Positions 31,811 through 44,996 of a stretch of 64,000 nucleotides of DNA are shown here, in pieces; within the stretch, counting starts at the first letter, position 1; each line of letters begins with the position of its first letter. The stretch lies in assembly GCF_042767895.1 (NCBI RefSeq), contig NC_091578.1, forward strand, positions 7,119,148 to 7,183,147, read 5' to 3'. Position numbers and translations under genes: made by a program. Below the pieces are notes generated by a model. That model was not told the origin of the DNA, made no database searches, and saw only the letters and a program-made list of their open reading frames with translations. Origin of the DNA: Penaeus vannamei. Lineage: Eukaryota > Arthropoda > Malacostraca > Decapoda > Penaeidae.

Positions 31811-33013
31811 TAAAATCATTTTATATTAAGATGATTATTGTTTTTTATTTGCATTTATTATTATTACCATTGCTATTATCAGTATTATTATCATTGTTGC
31901 TATTATTGTTATAATCATTATTATCATTGTTACTGTTATAAAAATTATCTTTATTTCTGTTATTATTGCTGTTATTGTTATCATTATTATCATTATTGTT
32001 ATTATCATTATCATTATATATATTATGATTGTATATATCATCATCATTATTATTATTATTATTATTGTTATTTTTATTATTATTATTATCGTTATTATTA
32101 CTATTATTTTCATCATTATTGCCGATTTTATTAGTTATTATCATTATTATCGTTATCATAATCATTATTATTATCAATATCATTATAAATATGATCATTA
32201 TCAAAATTATTATCACTACTATTATCATCAATATTATTTCTATAATTATCATTATAATTATCATAATTATCAACATGAATCTGTCACCATATTATCCTTT
32301 TTACTATTATCATTTCCAATATCGTTTGATTATTGTCATTATTACTGCTATTATTATGAAGACAGTTAATATTATCTGTTTTCATTATTGTCATTATTAT
32401 CATCATTATCCTTCTCATTATCATTATTATTGTAATTATCATTATTATTATCATTATTTTTTTCTATTTTCATCATTTTTTACCGCTATCATATTGATAT
32501 CATTATCATTATCATTATCATTTTCCTGATCATTATCATTGTTAATGTTACTGTTACTAATATTGCTATATTATCATTATCACTATTATTATTATCATTA
32601 TTATTTAAAAATATTGTTGTTATTATCTTTATTATCATTATCATCACTACTACTATCATTAGGATCATCATCATTATCACCATCATTATGATTATTATTA
32701 CTGTTATAATTACTAAGATTATTCTTATCATTACTCTTATTTAGGAACATTATCACTGCTATTAGAATCTGAAATTTCGCATTGTTATTGTTATCATTAT
32801 TATTATTACTATTATCATTATCATCATTATCATTATCGTTATCATCATTATTTCCATTATTATTATTGCCAACATTATTGATGCTGCTGTTGTTATCATA
32901 ATCATTACTATTATCATAATTACCCTTATTATTATTAATATAATTCTTATCTTTGTCATTCGAATCTTTATCGCCAACATCATCATAATAACACTTAGCC
33001 ATATATTGCAATA
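31811..33013 (+). repeat. Type G triplet tract after head 13
   Basis: The post-head segment TTAAAATCATTTTATATTAAG is found in no other monomer here. Contains ATATATTATGATTGTATATATC near 32015 and a tract with common distal landmarks. Confidence 0.82.
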
Positions 33014-33390
33014 TGAGTAGAAACTAAGTATTTTAAGCATGTGAATTACCAATTCATTTGAGCTGCGATAGCTCGGTCGGCCCGAGTACATATATGTTGT
33101 GTGTTATTTTGACATTTGGCATCACTGAACAAGTCCTGCCTGCCTTGGAAAGCGTTTTATTAAGCAAGGAACGGTACAGTTCTTGGCCTATCGGAAGGAA
33201 TTCTTGCCCAAACGCTTCCCTGCTTAAAACTCTAAGTATTTTAAGCATGACAATTGCTATTTCTTTCGGGTTGCGATAGCTCGGTGGGTAGCGCGCGAGA
33301 CTTGGGTTCTGGGGACAGGGGTTCGAGACGCGGTCAAGGGAGGGTTGCCAATGCTTTTGTTTTCATCAGCATTAGTGGTGTCGCATTAGC
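33014..33390 (+). mobile_element. Head 14: tRNA-derived SINE-like module
   Basis: tRNA-like part at 33273-33332, boxes intact; the 3' end reads GTGTCGCATTAGC. Followed by a type C-like start and the second gap. Confidence 0.73.
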
Positions 33391-34119
33391 TATTATCATT
33401 TTTATTGAGGTAATTATTGCTTATTATCTGTAGTTATTATCAGTATGGTCATTCTTATTATGGTAATTATTATTATCATTATTATCATTATTGTTACTAT
33501 NNNNNNNNNNNNNNNNNNNNNNNNNNNNNNNNNNNNNNNNNNNNNNNNNNNNNNNNNNNNNNNNNNNNNNNNNNNNNNNNNNNNNNNNNNNNNNNNNNNN
33601 NNNNNNNNNNNNNNNNNNNNNNNNNNNNNNNNNNNNNNNNNNNNNNNNNNNNNNNNNNNNNNNNNNNNNNNNNNNNNNNNNNNNNNNNNNNNNNNNNNNN
33701 NNNNNNNNNNNNNNNNNNNNNNNNNNNNNNNNNNNNNNNNNNNNNNNNNNNNNNNNNNNNNNNNNNNNNNNNNNNNNNNNNNNNNNNNNNNNNNNNNNNN
33801 NNNNNNNNNNNNNNNNNNNNNNNNNNNNNNNNNNNNNNNNNNNNNNNNNNNNNNNNNNNNNNNNNNNNNNNNNNNNNNNNNNNNNNNNNNNNNNNNNNNN
33901 NNNNNNNNNNNNNNNNNNNNNNNNNNNNNNNNNNNNNNNNNNNNNNNNNNNNNNNNNNNNNNNNNNNNNNNNNNNNNNNNNNNNNNNNNNNNNNNNNNNN
34001 CCTGTTGTTATTATAATCATTACCATTATCATAATTACTCGTATCATTATTAATATCATTCTTATTATCATTGTCATTTTATCGCCAACATCATAATTAC
34101 ACAGCAATATACTCGAATA
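33391..34119 (+). repeat. Type C-like tract after head 14, interrupted by gap
   Basis: About 110 bp of type C-like sequence (ATTGAGGTAATTATTGC, ATCTGTAG, TATGGTAATT) before the gap and about 120 bp of distal landmarks after it. Real length unknown. Confidence 0.75.
33501..34000. other. Assembly gap of 500 N
   Basis: Second placeholder gap, inside a triplet tract, next to the only badly truncated head. Confidence 0.99.
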
Positions 34120-34380
34120 GGAGCCGAAACTAAGTACTTTAAGCATGTGAATTACCAATTCATTTGAGCTGCGACAGCTCGGTCGGCCCGACTACGTATA
34201 TGTAGTGTGTTATTTTGACATTTGGCATCACTGAACAAGTCCTGCCTGCCTTGGAAAGCGTTTTATTAAGCGGGGAACGGTACAGTTCTGAGTATTTTAA
34301 GCATGGCAATTCGAGACGCGGTCAAGGGAGGGTTGCCAAATTTTTTTGTTATTATCAATATTAGCTGTGTCGCTTTCGTT
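34120..34380 (+). mobile_element. Head 15: SINE-like module, two internal deletions
   Basis: The upstream half is normal, but ACAGTTCT joins AGTATTTTAAGC, and GGCAATT joins CGAGACGCGG at about 34310, removing the A box and most of the tRNA-like part. The 3' end (GTGTCGCTTTCG) is kept. Followed by type F. Confidence 0.75.
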
Positions 34381-35399
34381 ATTATCATTTCTAATCAAGA
34401 TAATTATTGGCTTTTATTTGCAGTTATTACCATCATTATTATTGTTAGTATCAGTACTGTCGTTCTTACTATCATTGTTATCATTATCATTGATTATGAT
34501 TATTAGTGTAATCATTATTGTTATTGTAATCATTATTATTGCTGTTGCTGTTATCAAAATTATTGTTATTATTTCTGTTATTTATATTATTATTAATATT
34601 ATATTTCTACTATTATCATTATTGTTATTATTACCGTTATTATTATTATCATTATTATTAACATTATTATTGTTATTATCATTATTATTAATATCATTTT
34701 CATCATTATTGCCGATTTTCTTGCCATTGTTATTATTATTGCCATTATTATAATCATTATCCATATTAATATCATCATGAATATCATCTTCATCAAAATT
34801 ATTATTAGTTATCATTTCTATTATCATTTCCAGTATCGTCCGATTAGTCACTATTACTGCTATTATTATGATGCTAATTATTATAACTTTTATTATCATC
34901 ATTGTCATTATTATCATTATTATCATTATTATCATTGTTATTATTATCATTATTGTTATTATTTTTTAATTATCATTATTATTATTATTACTACTATTAT
35001 TACTATTGCTATTATTATTATTACTGTTACTATCACCACTATTATTATTATCGCTATTATTATTATTATCATTGATATTATCATCATTTTTATTGTCATT
35101 ACTATTATTATTATTACTGTTATCATTCTTACCATTACTGTTAGTTAGGACCCTTATCATTGTTTTTGACATTATTATTTTTTCTTCTTGTTATTACTTT
35201 TTCATCATTATCATCATTGTTCTCATCATTATTATTAACATAATCATTGCTGTCATCATTATTGTTGCTGTTGTTATTGTGATCATTACTATTACCATTA
35301 TAACCCTTATTATCATAGTTATCAATTCCATGTTAATACTCATTATGATTAACTTTATCACCAGCATCATCATAATAACACAGTCATATATTGGAATGT
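34381..35399 (+). repeat. Type F triplet tract after head 15
   Basis: Type F marks: CTAATCAAGATAATTATTGG, TTACCATCATTATTATTG, GTATCAGTACTGTCG. Counterpart of the tract after head 25. Confidence 0.84.
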
Positions 35400-35770
35400 G
35401 AGTAGAAACTAAGTATTTCAAGCACGCAGATTACGATACCTTTCGAGCTGCGATAGCTCGGTCGGCCCGAGTACGTATATATTGTGCGTTATTTTGACAT
35501 TTGGCATCACTGAACAAGTCTTGTCTGCCTTGGAAAGCGTTTTAAACAGGGAATGGGACAGTTCTTGGCCTATCGAAGGAAATTCTTGCCCAAACGCTAC
35601 CCTGATTAAAACTCTAAGTATTTTTAAGCATGACAATTGCTCTTTCTTTCGGGTGGCGATAGCTCGGTGGGTAGCGCGCGAGACTTGGGTTCTGGGGACA
35701 GGGGTTCGAGACGCGGTCAAGGGAGGGTTGCCAACGCTTTTGTTTTCATCATTAATGGTGTCGCTTTCGT
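35400..35770 (+). mobile_element. Head 16: tRNA-derived SINE-like module
   Basis: tRNA-like part at 35656-35716, boxes intact; TTTTCATCATTAATGG shows a small deletion near the 3' end. Followed by type D. Confidence 0.74.
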
Positions 35771-36496
35771 TATTATTAGCATTTTTTATTGAGATAATGA
35801 TTACTTTTTATTTGCGGTTATTATTATCATTACTATTGTTATTGTCTATTGTCGTTCTTATTATCCGTTATTATTATTATCATTATTATTATAATGACAA
35901 TTATCTTTGTTACTATTATAAAGATTTATATTATTGTTGTTATTGCTGTTATTATTGTTATTATCATCATTATCATTATCATTATTATTATTTTCATCAT
36001 TAGTGCAGATTTTATTAATATTGTTATTATCATTATTATCATTAATATAATCATTATTATTATTATTACTATTATCATCAATGTAATCTATGTTATTATT
36101 ATTATTATTAGTAGTAGTAGTAGTATCATTATTACCATTATTGTTATTACTATCATTATTATTGTTATTATCAACTTCATGTCATCCCTATTATCATTAT
36201 TCTTATTGCTATCATTTCCAATATCGTTTGATTATTGTCTCTCTTACTGCTATTTTTTATGATGATTATTATTATAACTATCATCTTCATTATCATTATC
36301 ATCATTTTTATTATTATCTTTATAATTTTCGGCATCAGTATCGTTATTATTATTGTTATTATATTATCATTGTTTTATCATTATTATTTTTTTCTATTCC
36401 GATCACTTTAATACCGCTATCATTATGGATACTATCAATATCTTTATCTTATCATTATCTTGATTGTTGCCATTGTTATATCATTATTAATATTGC

Positions 36497-36547
<51 letters not shown>

Positions 36548-36986
36548 CATTATTATTATTATTGTTCTTATTTGTATTATCATTATCATCACAATTATTA
36601 CCTTGATGATGATCATCATTATTATTATTACTATCATTATCATTGCTCTGATTATTCTTATCATTACTGTTAGTGAGGGCCCGTATTCTTGTTATTATCA
36701 CTGTCATTTTTGTTTTTGTTACTTTTACTTTATCGTTATCATCATCATCATTGTTATTGTTAATATCATTATTTTCATTATTGTCATTCTCATTACTGTC
36801 AGCATCATTATTATCATTATCATCACTATCATCATTTTATTATTGGTGGTGCTCTTATGATCATTACTATTATCATAATAACCCTTATTATTATTCTCAT
36901 TATTATTCTCATTGTCATTTCAATATCCACCATCATTATCTTTATCATCAACATCATCATGATTACACAGCCATGTATTGGAATTT
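35771..36986 (+). repeat. Type D triplet tract after head 16
   Basis: Type D marks: TTTATTTGCGGTTATT, AGTGCAGATTTTATT, a GTAGTAGTAGTAGT run near 36111, and TTTTATTATTGGTGGTGC near 36836. Counterpart after head 29. Confidence 0.84.
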
Positions 36987-37298
36987 GAGTAGAAGCAAAG
37001 TATTTTAAGCTGCGATAGCTCGGTCGGTCCGAGTACGTATATGTTGTGTTATTTTGACTTTTGGCATCACTGAACAAGTCTTGTCTGCCTTGGAAAGCGT
37101 TTTAAGCAGGGAAAGGAACAGTTCTTGGCCTATCGGAAGGAAGTATTTTAAGCATGGCAATTGCTCTTTCTTTCGAGCTCCGATGGCTCGGTGGGTAGCG
37201 CGCGAGACTTGGGTTCTGGGGACAGGGGTTCGAGACGCGGTCAAGGGAGGGTTTCCGATGTTTTTGTTTTCATCAGCGTTAGTGGCGTCTCTTTCGTT
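36987..37298 (+). mobile_element. Head 17: short SINE-like module
   Basis: tRNA-like part at 37181-37240 with A box TGGCTCGGTGGG. Two deletions shorten the head: after AGTATTTTAAG it jumps to CTGCGATAGC, and GAAGG joins AAGTATTTTAAGC. Followed by type L. Confidence 0.73.
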
Positions 37299-38704
37299 AT
37301 TATCATTTTTATTAAGATAATTATTGGTACTTATTTGAAGTGACTATCTTTATTGCCATTGTTATTAGTAATATTGTTCGTATTATCATTGTTATTATCA
37401 TCACCATTGTTATTAGTAATATTGTTCGTATTATCATTGTTATTATCATCACCATTGTTATTATAATCATTATCATTATTGGTACTATTATCAAAATTAT
37501 CATTATTGTTGTTATTATTATTGTTATTGTTATTATCTTTATTATCATTATCATCGCTATGCTTCGTTTTCTTTCTACAGTCACTGTTCCCTGGGCATCA
37601 TGGGACGATGTTTCAGGTGATTGACAGCTCTTTGCGTCGTCTGTGGGCAGTGCCAAGGAGGGCCATCTTCTGGGCCTCACAGATGGTGATGTTGCCAGGA
37701 ATCTTATTGGTGTATTTATCCAGTCTTTTTCACTAATCCTGATGCTCCAATTATAACAGTTATCACTTCAGTTTCATGTCCCACATCTTTTGAAATCTCA
37801 GTTTCCAGATGTTTATACTTGGATAGTTTATTATTATTATTATTATTGTTATTATTATTATTATTATTATTACTATTATTCTTTTCATAATTATAACCGA
37901 TTTTATTACTATTGTTATTATCCTTATTATCGTTATTATAATCATTATCATTAACAATAGCATAAATCATTACTATTATCAGCAATGTTATTTCTATCAT
38001 TATCATGATTATTATTGTTATTATCAACATCATGTTGTCATCTCTATTGTTATCATCTTTATTATAATTTCTAATATCTTTTGATTATTTTCATAATTCT
38101 GCTATTATAATGGCAGGTATTATAGCTATAACTATAATCTTTGTCATTATTATCATTATTATTATTGTTATTAATATTGTTATTATCATTATTATCATTA
38201 TCATCATTTTCATTGGTATTATTATTGTTATTGTATTGTTATTATTGTTATTATCATTATTATTTTTTTCTATTTTACCATTTTCATTACCGCTATCATT
38301 ATTAATACTATTATCACTATTCTTATCATTATTTTCATGGTAATTGTCATGGTTAATGTTACTATTATTATTGATATTATGTTATTATTACTATAATTAT
38401 CATAATTATCATTATTTTTTTGTTACCATTATCATCATTATCATTATGATCATCATTATCATTATGATCATCATTATCATTATGATCATCATTATCATTA
38501 TCATTATTATCATTATTATTACTATCATGGTTATCATTATTTATATAATCATTATTACTATGATCATTTTGGTTAACTAATATTTTTGTTGTTATTACTT
38601 TATTATTATTTATATAATTATTATTGCTATGATCATTGTTGTTAACACTATTATTTTTGTTGTTATTACTTTATTATTATTATCATCATCCTTATCATCA
38701 TTGC

Positions 38705-38740
<36 letters not shown>

Positions 38741-38949
38741 AATCATTATTATATTCATTATCATCATTGTTCTCATCATTATTATTATCATAATCATTGA
38801 TGTCATCATTATTGTTGCTGTTGTTATTGTGATCATTACTATTGCCATTATAACCCTTATTATCATAGTTATCAATTCCATGTTAATACTCATTATTATT
38901 AACTTAATCACAAGCATCATCATAATAACACAGCCATATATTGGAATGT
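37299..38949 (+). repeat. Type L triplet tract after head 17
   Basis: A 48-bp tandem duplication at about 37357-37453, LINE tail 4 (37557-37830), a four-unit 18-bp repeat around TATGATCATC (about 38445-38505), and a local duplication of TTTTTGTTGTTATTACTTTA near 38584 and 38650. Confidence 0.85.
37557..37830 (-). mobile_element. LINE-like retrotransposon 3' end, copy 4 (short form)
   Basis: Short-form 3' UTR (no 36-bp segment). The coding tail is frameshifted as in the others and ends beside (ATT)n. Sits about 320 bp after the tRNA-like part of head 17, in the opposite orientation to it. Confidence 0.65.
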
Positions 38950-39330
38950 GAGTAGAAACTAATCATTTCAAGCACGCAGATATACGATATCTTTCGAGCT
39001 GTGATAGCTCGGTCGGCCCGAGTACGTATATATTGTGGGTTATTTTGACATTTGGCATCACTGAACAAGTCCTGCCTGCCTTGGAAAGCGTTTTATTAAG
39101 GAGGGAAAGGGACAGTTCTTGGCCTATCGAAGGAAATTCTTGCCCAAACGCTACCCTGCTTAAAAGAATTTAAGTATTTTATGCATAACAATTACCAAGC
39201 TTGTCGGGATGCGATAGCTCGGTGGGTAGCGCGCGAGACTTGGGTTCTGGGGACAGGGGTTCGAGACGCGGGCAGGGGAGGGTTGCCAAAGCTTTTGTTT
39301 TCATCAGCATTGGCGATGTTGCTTTCGCTG
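38950..39330 (+). mobile_element. Head 18: tRNA-derived SINE-like module
   Basis: tRNA-like part at 39211-39270; after the B box the sequence is CGGGCAGGGG. Followed by a B/C chimeric tract. Confidence 0.73.
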
Positions 39331-39442
39331 TTATAATCATTCTTTATGAAGATAATTATAGTTCTTACTATATTATCGTTATTATTATTATTGTAATCAT
39401 TATTGTCATTGTTACTGTTATCAAAATTATATTTATTATTAT

Positions 39443-39925
39443 CATTGATGTTATTATTATTATCATTATTATCATTGATGTTATTATTATTATCATTATT
39501 ATCATTGATGTTATTATTATTATCATTATTATCATTGATGTTATTATTATTATCATTATTATCATTGATGTTATTATTATTATCATTATTATCATTGATG
39601 TTATCATTATTATCATTGATGTTATCATTATTATCATTATTATCATTGATGTTATTATTATTATCATTATTATCATTGATGTTATTACTATTATCATTAT
39701 TATCATTGATGTTATTATTATTATCATTATTATCATTGATGTTATTATTATTATCATTATTATCATTGATGTTATTATTATTATCATTATTATCATTGAT
39801 GTTATTATTATTATCATTATTATCATTGATGTTATTATTATTATCATTATTATCATTGATGTTATTATTATTATCATTATTATCATTGATGTTATTATTA
39901 TTATCATTGATGTTATTATTATTAT
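39443..39925 (+). repeat. 30-bp minisatellite, about 17 units
   Basis: Each unit has one ATTGATGTT core followed by ATT/ATC triplets. Two units near 39600-39630 are shortened. Found only in this monomer. Confidence 0.95.
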
Positions 39926-40166
39926 CATTATTATTATTATCCTTATTATGATCATCATTATCATTATTATCATTATTGTTCTTATTATCATTAACACTAT
40001 TATTACTCTTATTTTCATCATTATTATCAAAATTGGTATTACTACTATTATCATCAATATTATTTCCATCATCATTATTATTATAATTATTGTTATTATC
40101 AACATCATTGTGTCATCTCCATTGTTATTTGTATTATTATAATTTCCAATATCGTTTGATTATTGT

Positions 40167-40180
40167 CGGTGTCGCCTTCG
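40167..40180 (+). mobile_element. Orphan 3' end of a SINE head
   Basis: CGGTGTCGCCTTCG follows ATATCGTTTGATTATTGT with no tRNA-like part upstream. Marks a deletion joining the middle of a type B tract to the start of a type C tract. Confidence 0.8.
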
Positions 40181-41394
40181 TTGTTATTATCCTTTTTTAT
40201 TGAGATAATTATTGGTTTTATATGCAGTGATTATTATTATTATTGTTATTATCAGTATAGTCTTTCTTATTATTATGGCAATTATTATTATTATTGTTAC
40301 TGTTATTAAAATCATCATCGTTGTTATTGTTACTGTTATTATTTTTATTGCTATTATTATCATTATTATTATTATTATTATTATTATTTTCATAATTATT
40401 GCCGATTTTATTACTATTGTTTTTATCGTTAATTCCATTAATATAATCATTATCATTATCGATATCATCAGAAATATTATCAATATCAAAATTATTATTA
40501 TTACTATCATCATCAACATAATTTCTATTATTATTATCATTATTATTATTATCATAATCATTATCATTATCAACATGCTGTCATCGGTATTATCATCTTT
40601 TTTATTATTATTATTATCATTTCGAATATAGTTTGAGTATTGTCTTCATTACTACTAATTTTTATGATGATATTATAACTTATTGTCAACATTGTCATCA
40701 CCATCTTCATTATCATTATCATTATTATTATCAATAATATAATTTTCCTTATCATTATCATCATTATTATCATTAATATTATGATTGTGATTGTATTATC
40801 ATTTTTTTATCATTATTATTATCATTATTTTTTCTATTCCTATCACTTTTATTACATTATGGATGCTATCATCATCGTCATTATCATTATCATGATTGTT
40901 GTCATTGTTAATGATATTATAATTAATATTGCTATCATTATTATTATCATTATCATTAATATTATAATTGTTACTATTTGTAATATCATTATCATTATTA
41001 TCCTCATTTTTGTATTATTATTACTATTATTATCATTGCTCTGATTATTCTTATCATTACTGTTAGTTAGGGCCCTTATCATTGTTATTAACATTTTTGT
41101 TTTTGTTACTTTTACTTTATCATCTTTCTCATCATTATCATCATCCTTATCACCATTGTCATTTTTAATATCATTATCATTATTGTCATTATCATTATTT
41201 TCGTTATCATTATTGTCAGCATCATTATCATTATCATTATTATCATTTTATTATTGTTGGTGCACTTATCATCATTACTATTATCATTATTACTTTTATT
41301 ATTATCATTATCATTCTTATTATCACTGTCATTCCAATATTTATTATTATCTTTGTCATCATCATCATAATTACACAGCCATATATTGGAATAA

Positions 41395-41785
41395 GAGTAG
41401 AAACTAAGGATTTTAAGCATGTGAATTACCAATTCATTTGAGCTGCGATAGCTCTGTCGGCCCGAGTATGTACATGTTTTGTGTTATGTTGACATTTGGC
41501 ATCACTGAACAAGTCTTGTCTGCCTTTGAGTTTTATTGAATAAGGAACGGTACAGTTCTTGGCTTATTGGCAGGAATTCTTACCCAAACGCTCCCCTGCT
41601 TAAAACTCATTCAGTATTTTAAAGGTCTAAGTATTTTTTGCATAACAATTGCTCTTTCTTTCGGGTTGCGATAGCTCGGTGGGTAGCGCGCGAGACTTGG
41701 GTTCTGGGGACAGGGGTTCGAGACGCGGTCAAGGGAGGGTTGCCAACGCTTTTGTTTTCATCAGCATTGGCGGTGTCGCTTTCGT
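41395..41785 (+). mobile_element. Head 19: tRNA-derived SINE-like module
   Basis: tRNA-like part at 41668-41728, boxes intact. The middle is changed (CCTTTGAGTTTTATTGAATAAGG) and a short extra AGTATTTTAAAGGTCT is present. Followed by a B/A chimeric tract. Confidence 0.73.
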
Positions 41786-41980
41786 TGTTATTATCATTCT
41801 TTATGAAGATAATTATTGGTTCTTTTTTAGTTATTATCATTACCATGTTTTTTGTTAGTATTGTTCTTACTATATTATCGTTATTTTTATTATTGTAATC
41901 ATTATTGTCATTGTTACTGATATCAAAATCATTTTTATTATTATTCCTGTTATTATTGACATTATTATTATTATGATCAC

Positions 41981-42039
<59 letters not shown>

Positions 42040-42053
42040 TATTATTATTATCA

Positions 42054-42104
<51 letters not shown>

Positions 42105-42571
42105 CATTATCATTACCACTATTATTACTATCATTCCCATCATTATTGCCGATTTTATTATTATTGCTATCATCATCATTATCGTTATTATAATCATTAT
42201 TATTATCAATATCATTAATATTATCACTATCCAAACTATCATTACTACTAGTATCATCAACATTATTTATATCATTATTATTATTATTGTTATTATCAAC
42301 ATCATTGTGTCATCTCTATTGTTATCATTTATATTTCCAATATCGCTTGATTATTGTTATTACTACTATTATTATGAGGATGTTAATTGATATTATCTAT
42401 TATCATCACTGCCATTGTTATCATCATTATTATTACCATTATTATTTTTTTTCTATTTTCATCTTTTTTATTACCACTATCATTATTGATATCATTATCA
42501 TTATCCTTATTATCATTTTCATGATCGTTATCATTGTTAATGTTACTATTATTGATATTGCTATTATATTA

Positions 42572-42602
<31 letters not shown>

Positions 42603-42969
42603 CATTATTATAATTTCTATTGTCATTATCATCACTATTATTATCATTATGATCATTATCGTTATTGCCATCATCATTATCACTACTATTGTTTTTATTA
42701 TTATTATTATTGCTATAATTATTATTTTCATTAACGTTAGTTAGAACCATTATCATTGTTATTAACACTATTAATTCTTGTCTTGTTATTATTACTTTAT
42801 CATCATTATCATCATCATCATTCTCATCTTATCATCATTGTTTTTCATAATTATGGCCGATTTTATCACTAATGTTATTATCATTATCATCATTACTATA
42901 ATCATTATCATTATTATCATGAATATTATCAATATCAAAAATATTATCATTATTATTATCAATATCCTT

Positions 42970-42970
<1 letters not shown>

Positions 42971-43040
<70 letters not shown>
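42971..43040. repeat. (AAT)n/(ATT)n palindrome in type A part
   Basis: Same position between AATATCCTTTATAT and ATCATATTGTCATC as in other type A tracts; about 11 AAT units facing about 13 ATT units. Confidence 0.88.
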
Positions 43041-43196
43041 CATATTGTCATCTCTATTGCTATCATCATTTTTATTATTATTATTTCTAATATCGTTCAT
43101 TGTCATTATTACTGCTATCATCATGATGATAATTATTATAACTATTATTATCATAATTGACATTATTATCATCATAATTATTATTACTATTATTAC

Positions 43197-43207
<11 letters not shown>

Positions 43208-43235
<28 letters not shown>

Positions 43236-43284
43236 CATTATCATTATCATTATCATTATCATTATCATTATCATTATCATTATC

Positions 43285-43313
<29 letters not shown>
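43208..43313 (+). repeat. (ATTATC)n run in type A part
   Basis: About 17 hexanucleotide units, the equivalent of the runs at 18193, 47255, 51040 and 59205. Confidence 0.93.
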
Positions 43314-43319
<6 letters not shown>

Positions 43320-43789
43320 CATTATTTTCATTATCATTGATATCATTATTGTTATTGTATTATCATTGTTACTGTATTATCATTTTTATTGTCATTTTTT
43401 TCCTTTTTTTATATTTACCATTTTCATTACCCTTACCATTACTGATGCTATTATGATCATTATCATTATCCTTATCGTTATTTTCATGATAATTGTCATT
43501 GTTAATGTTCCTATTATTATATATATTTTATTATTATAATTGTCATCATTATCATTATTTTTTGTGATTATCAACATTATTGTCATCTTTATCATTACTA
43601 TTACCATTATCATTATTATTTACATAATAATTATTATGATTATTCGTATTATTACTGTTAGTTAGGCCACTATCATTGTTAATAACACTATTATTTTTGT
43701 TCTTATTACTTTATAATCATCATTATTATCACTCTCATCATTATCACCATCACCATCCTTTATTAAACAAACACCCATTAGCATTGCTA

Positions 43790-44095
43790 TCATTATTATT
43801 TTCATTATCATTATTATCATTGCTATCATTATCATTATTATCATTGCTATCATTATCATTATTATCATTGCTATCATTATCATTATCATCATTGCTATCA
43901 TTATCATTATCATCGTCATTATAATTATCATCATTGCTACCATTATCATTATCATCGTCATTATAATTATCATCATTGCTACCATTATCATTATCATCGT
44001 CATTATAATTATCATCATTGCTACCATTATCATTATTATCATTGCTATCATTATCATTATTATCATTGCTATCATCATCATTTTCATTATCATTA
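43790..44095 (+). repeat. 24-bp and 42-bp minisatellites
   Basis: Units of 24 bp built on ATCATTGCTATCATTATC, with three 42-bp units containing GCTACCATTATC and ATCGTCATTATAATT between them. This is an expansion of a segment that occurs once or twice in other type A tracts. Confidence 0.9.
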
Positions 44096-44287
44096 TTATC
44101 ATCATCATTATTATTGTCATCATTACTGTCATCACTATTGTCGCTGTTGTTGCTATTATGATCATTACTATTATCATTATTACCCTGATTGTCAACATTT
44201 TTATTATCTTTGTCATTTTACCGTTCAATATTATTATCTTTATCACCAACATCATCATAATTACGCTCAGTCATATATTGGAATATA

Positions 44288-44661
44288 GGTAGAAACTAAG
44301 TATTTTAAGCATGTGAATTGCCAATTTATTTAAGCTGCGATAGCTCTTTCTGCCCGAGTACCTATATGTTGTGTGTAATTTTGACGTTTGGCATCACTGA
44401 ACAAGTCCTGCCTGCCTTGGAAAGCGTTTTATTAAGCGGGGAACGGTACAATCCTTGGCCTATCGGAAGGAATTCTTGCCCAAACGCTACCCTGCTTAAA
44501 GCTCTAAGTATTTTAAGCATGGCAATTGCTCCTTCATTCGAGCTCCGATAGCTCGGTGGGTAGCGCGCGAGACTTGGGTTCTGGGGACAGGGGTTCGAGA
44601 CGCGGTCAAGGGAGGGTTGCCAACGCTTTTGTTTTCATCAGCATTAGCGGTGTCGCCTTCG
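44288..44661 (+). mobile_element. Head 20: tRNA-derived SINE-like module
   Basis: tRNA-like part at 44546-44605, boxes intact. The upstream duplicate reads AGCTCTTTCTGCC. First of the B-A-B-A series; followed by type B. Confidence 0.74.
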
Positions 44662-44938
44662 TGCCAATAATCATTCTTTATGAAGATATTATTGGTTCTT
44701 GTTTACAGTTATTATCATTACCATGGTTTTTGTTAGTATTGTTCTTACTGTATTATCGTTATTATCATTATTGTAATCATTATTGTCATTGTTACTGTTA
44801 TCAAAATTATATTTATTATTATTTCTGTTATTATTGTCATTATTATTATTATGATCAACATTATTATTATTATTATGATCAACATTATTATTATTATTAT
44901 GATCAACATTATTATTATTATTATGATCACCATTATTA

Positions 44939-44996
<58 letters not shown>

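Larger units (their letters stand above)
39331..41394 (+). repeat. B/C chimeric triplet tract after head 18
   Basis: Type B start, then the 30-bp minisatellite (39443-39925). At about 40167 it breaks into the last bases of a head (GGTGTCGCCTTCG) and continues as type C to the next head. Confidence 0.85.
41786..44287 (+). repeat. B/A chimeric triplet tract after head 19
   Basis: Type B up to about 42838 (TTATCATCATTGTT), then directly the middle of a type A tract (TTTCATAATTATGGCC), with palindrome, (ATTATC)n (43208-43313) and a 24/42-bp minisatellite (43790-44095). Confidence 0.86.

Noticed and set aside
39443..39925. CRISPR-like regular repeat
   Set aside because: Units are directly adjacent, low-complexity and without unique spacers; the genome is eukaryotic.
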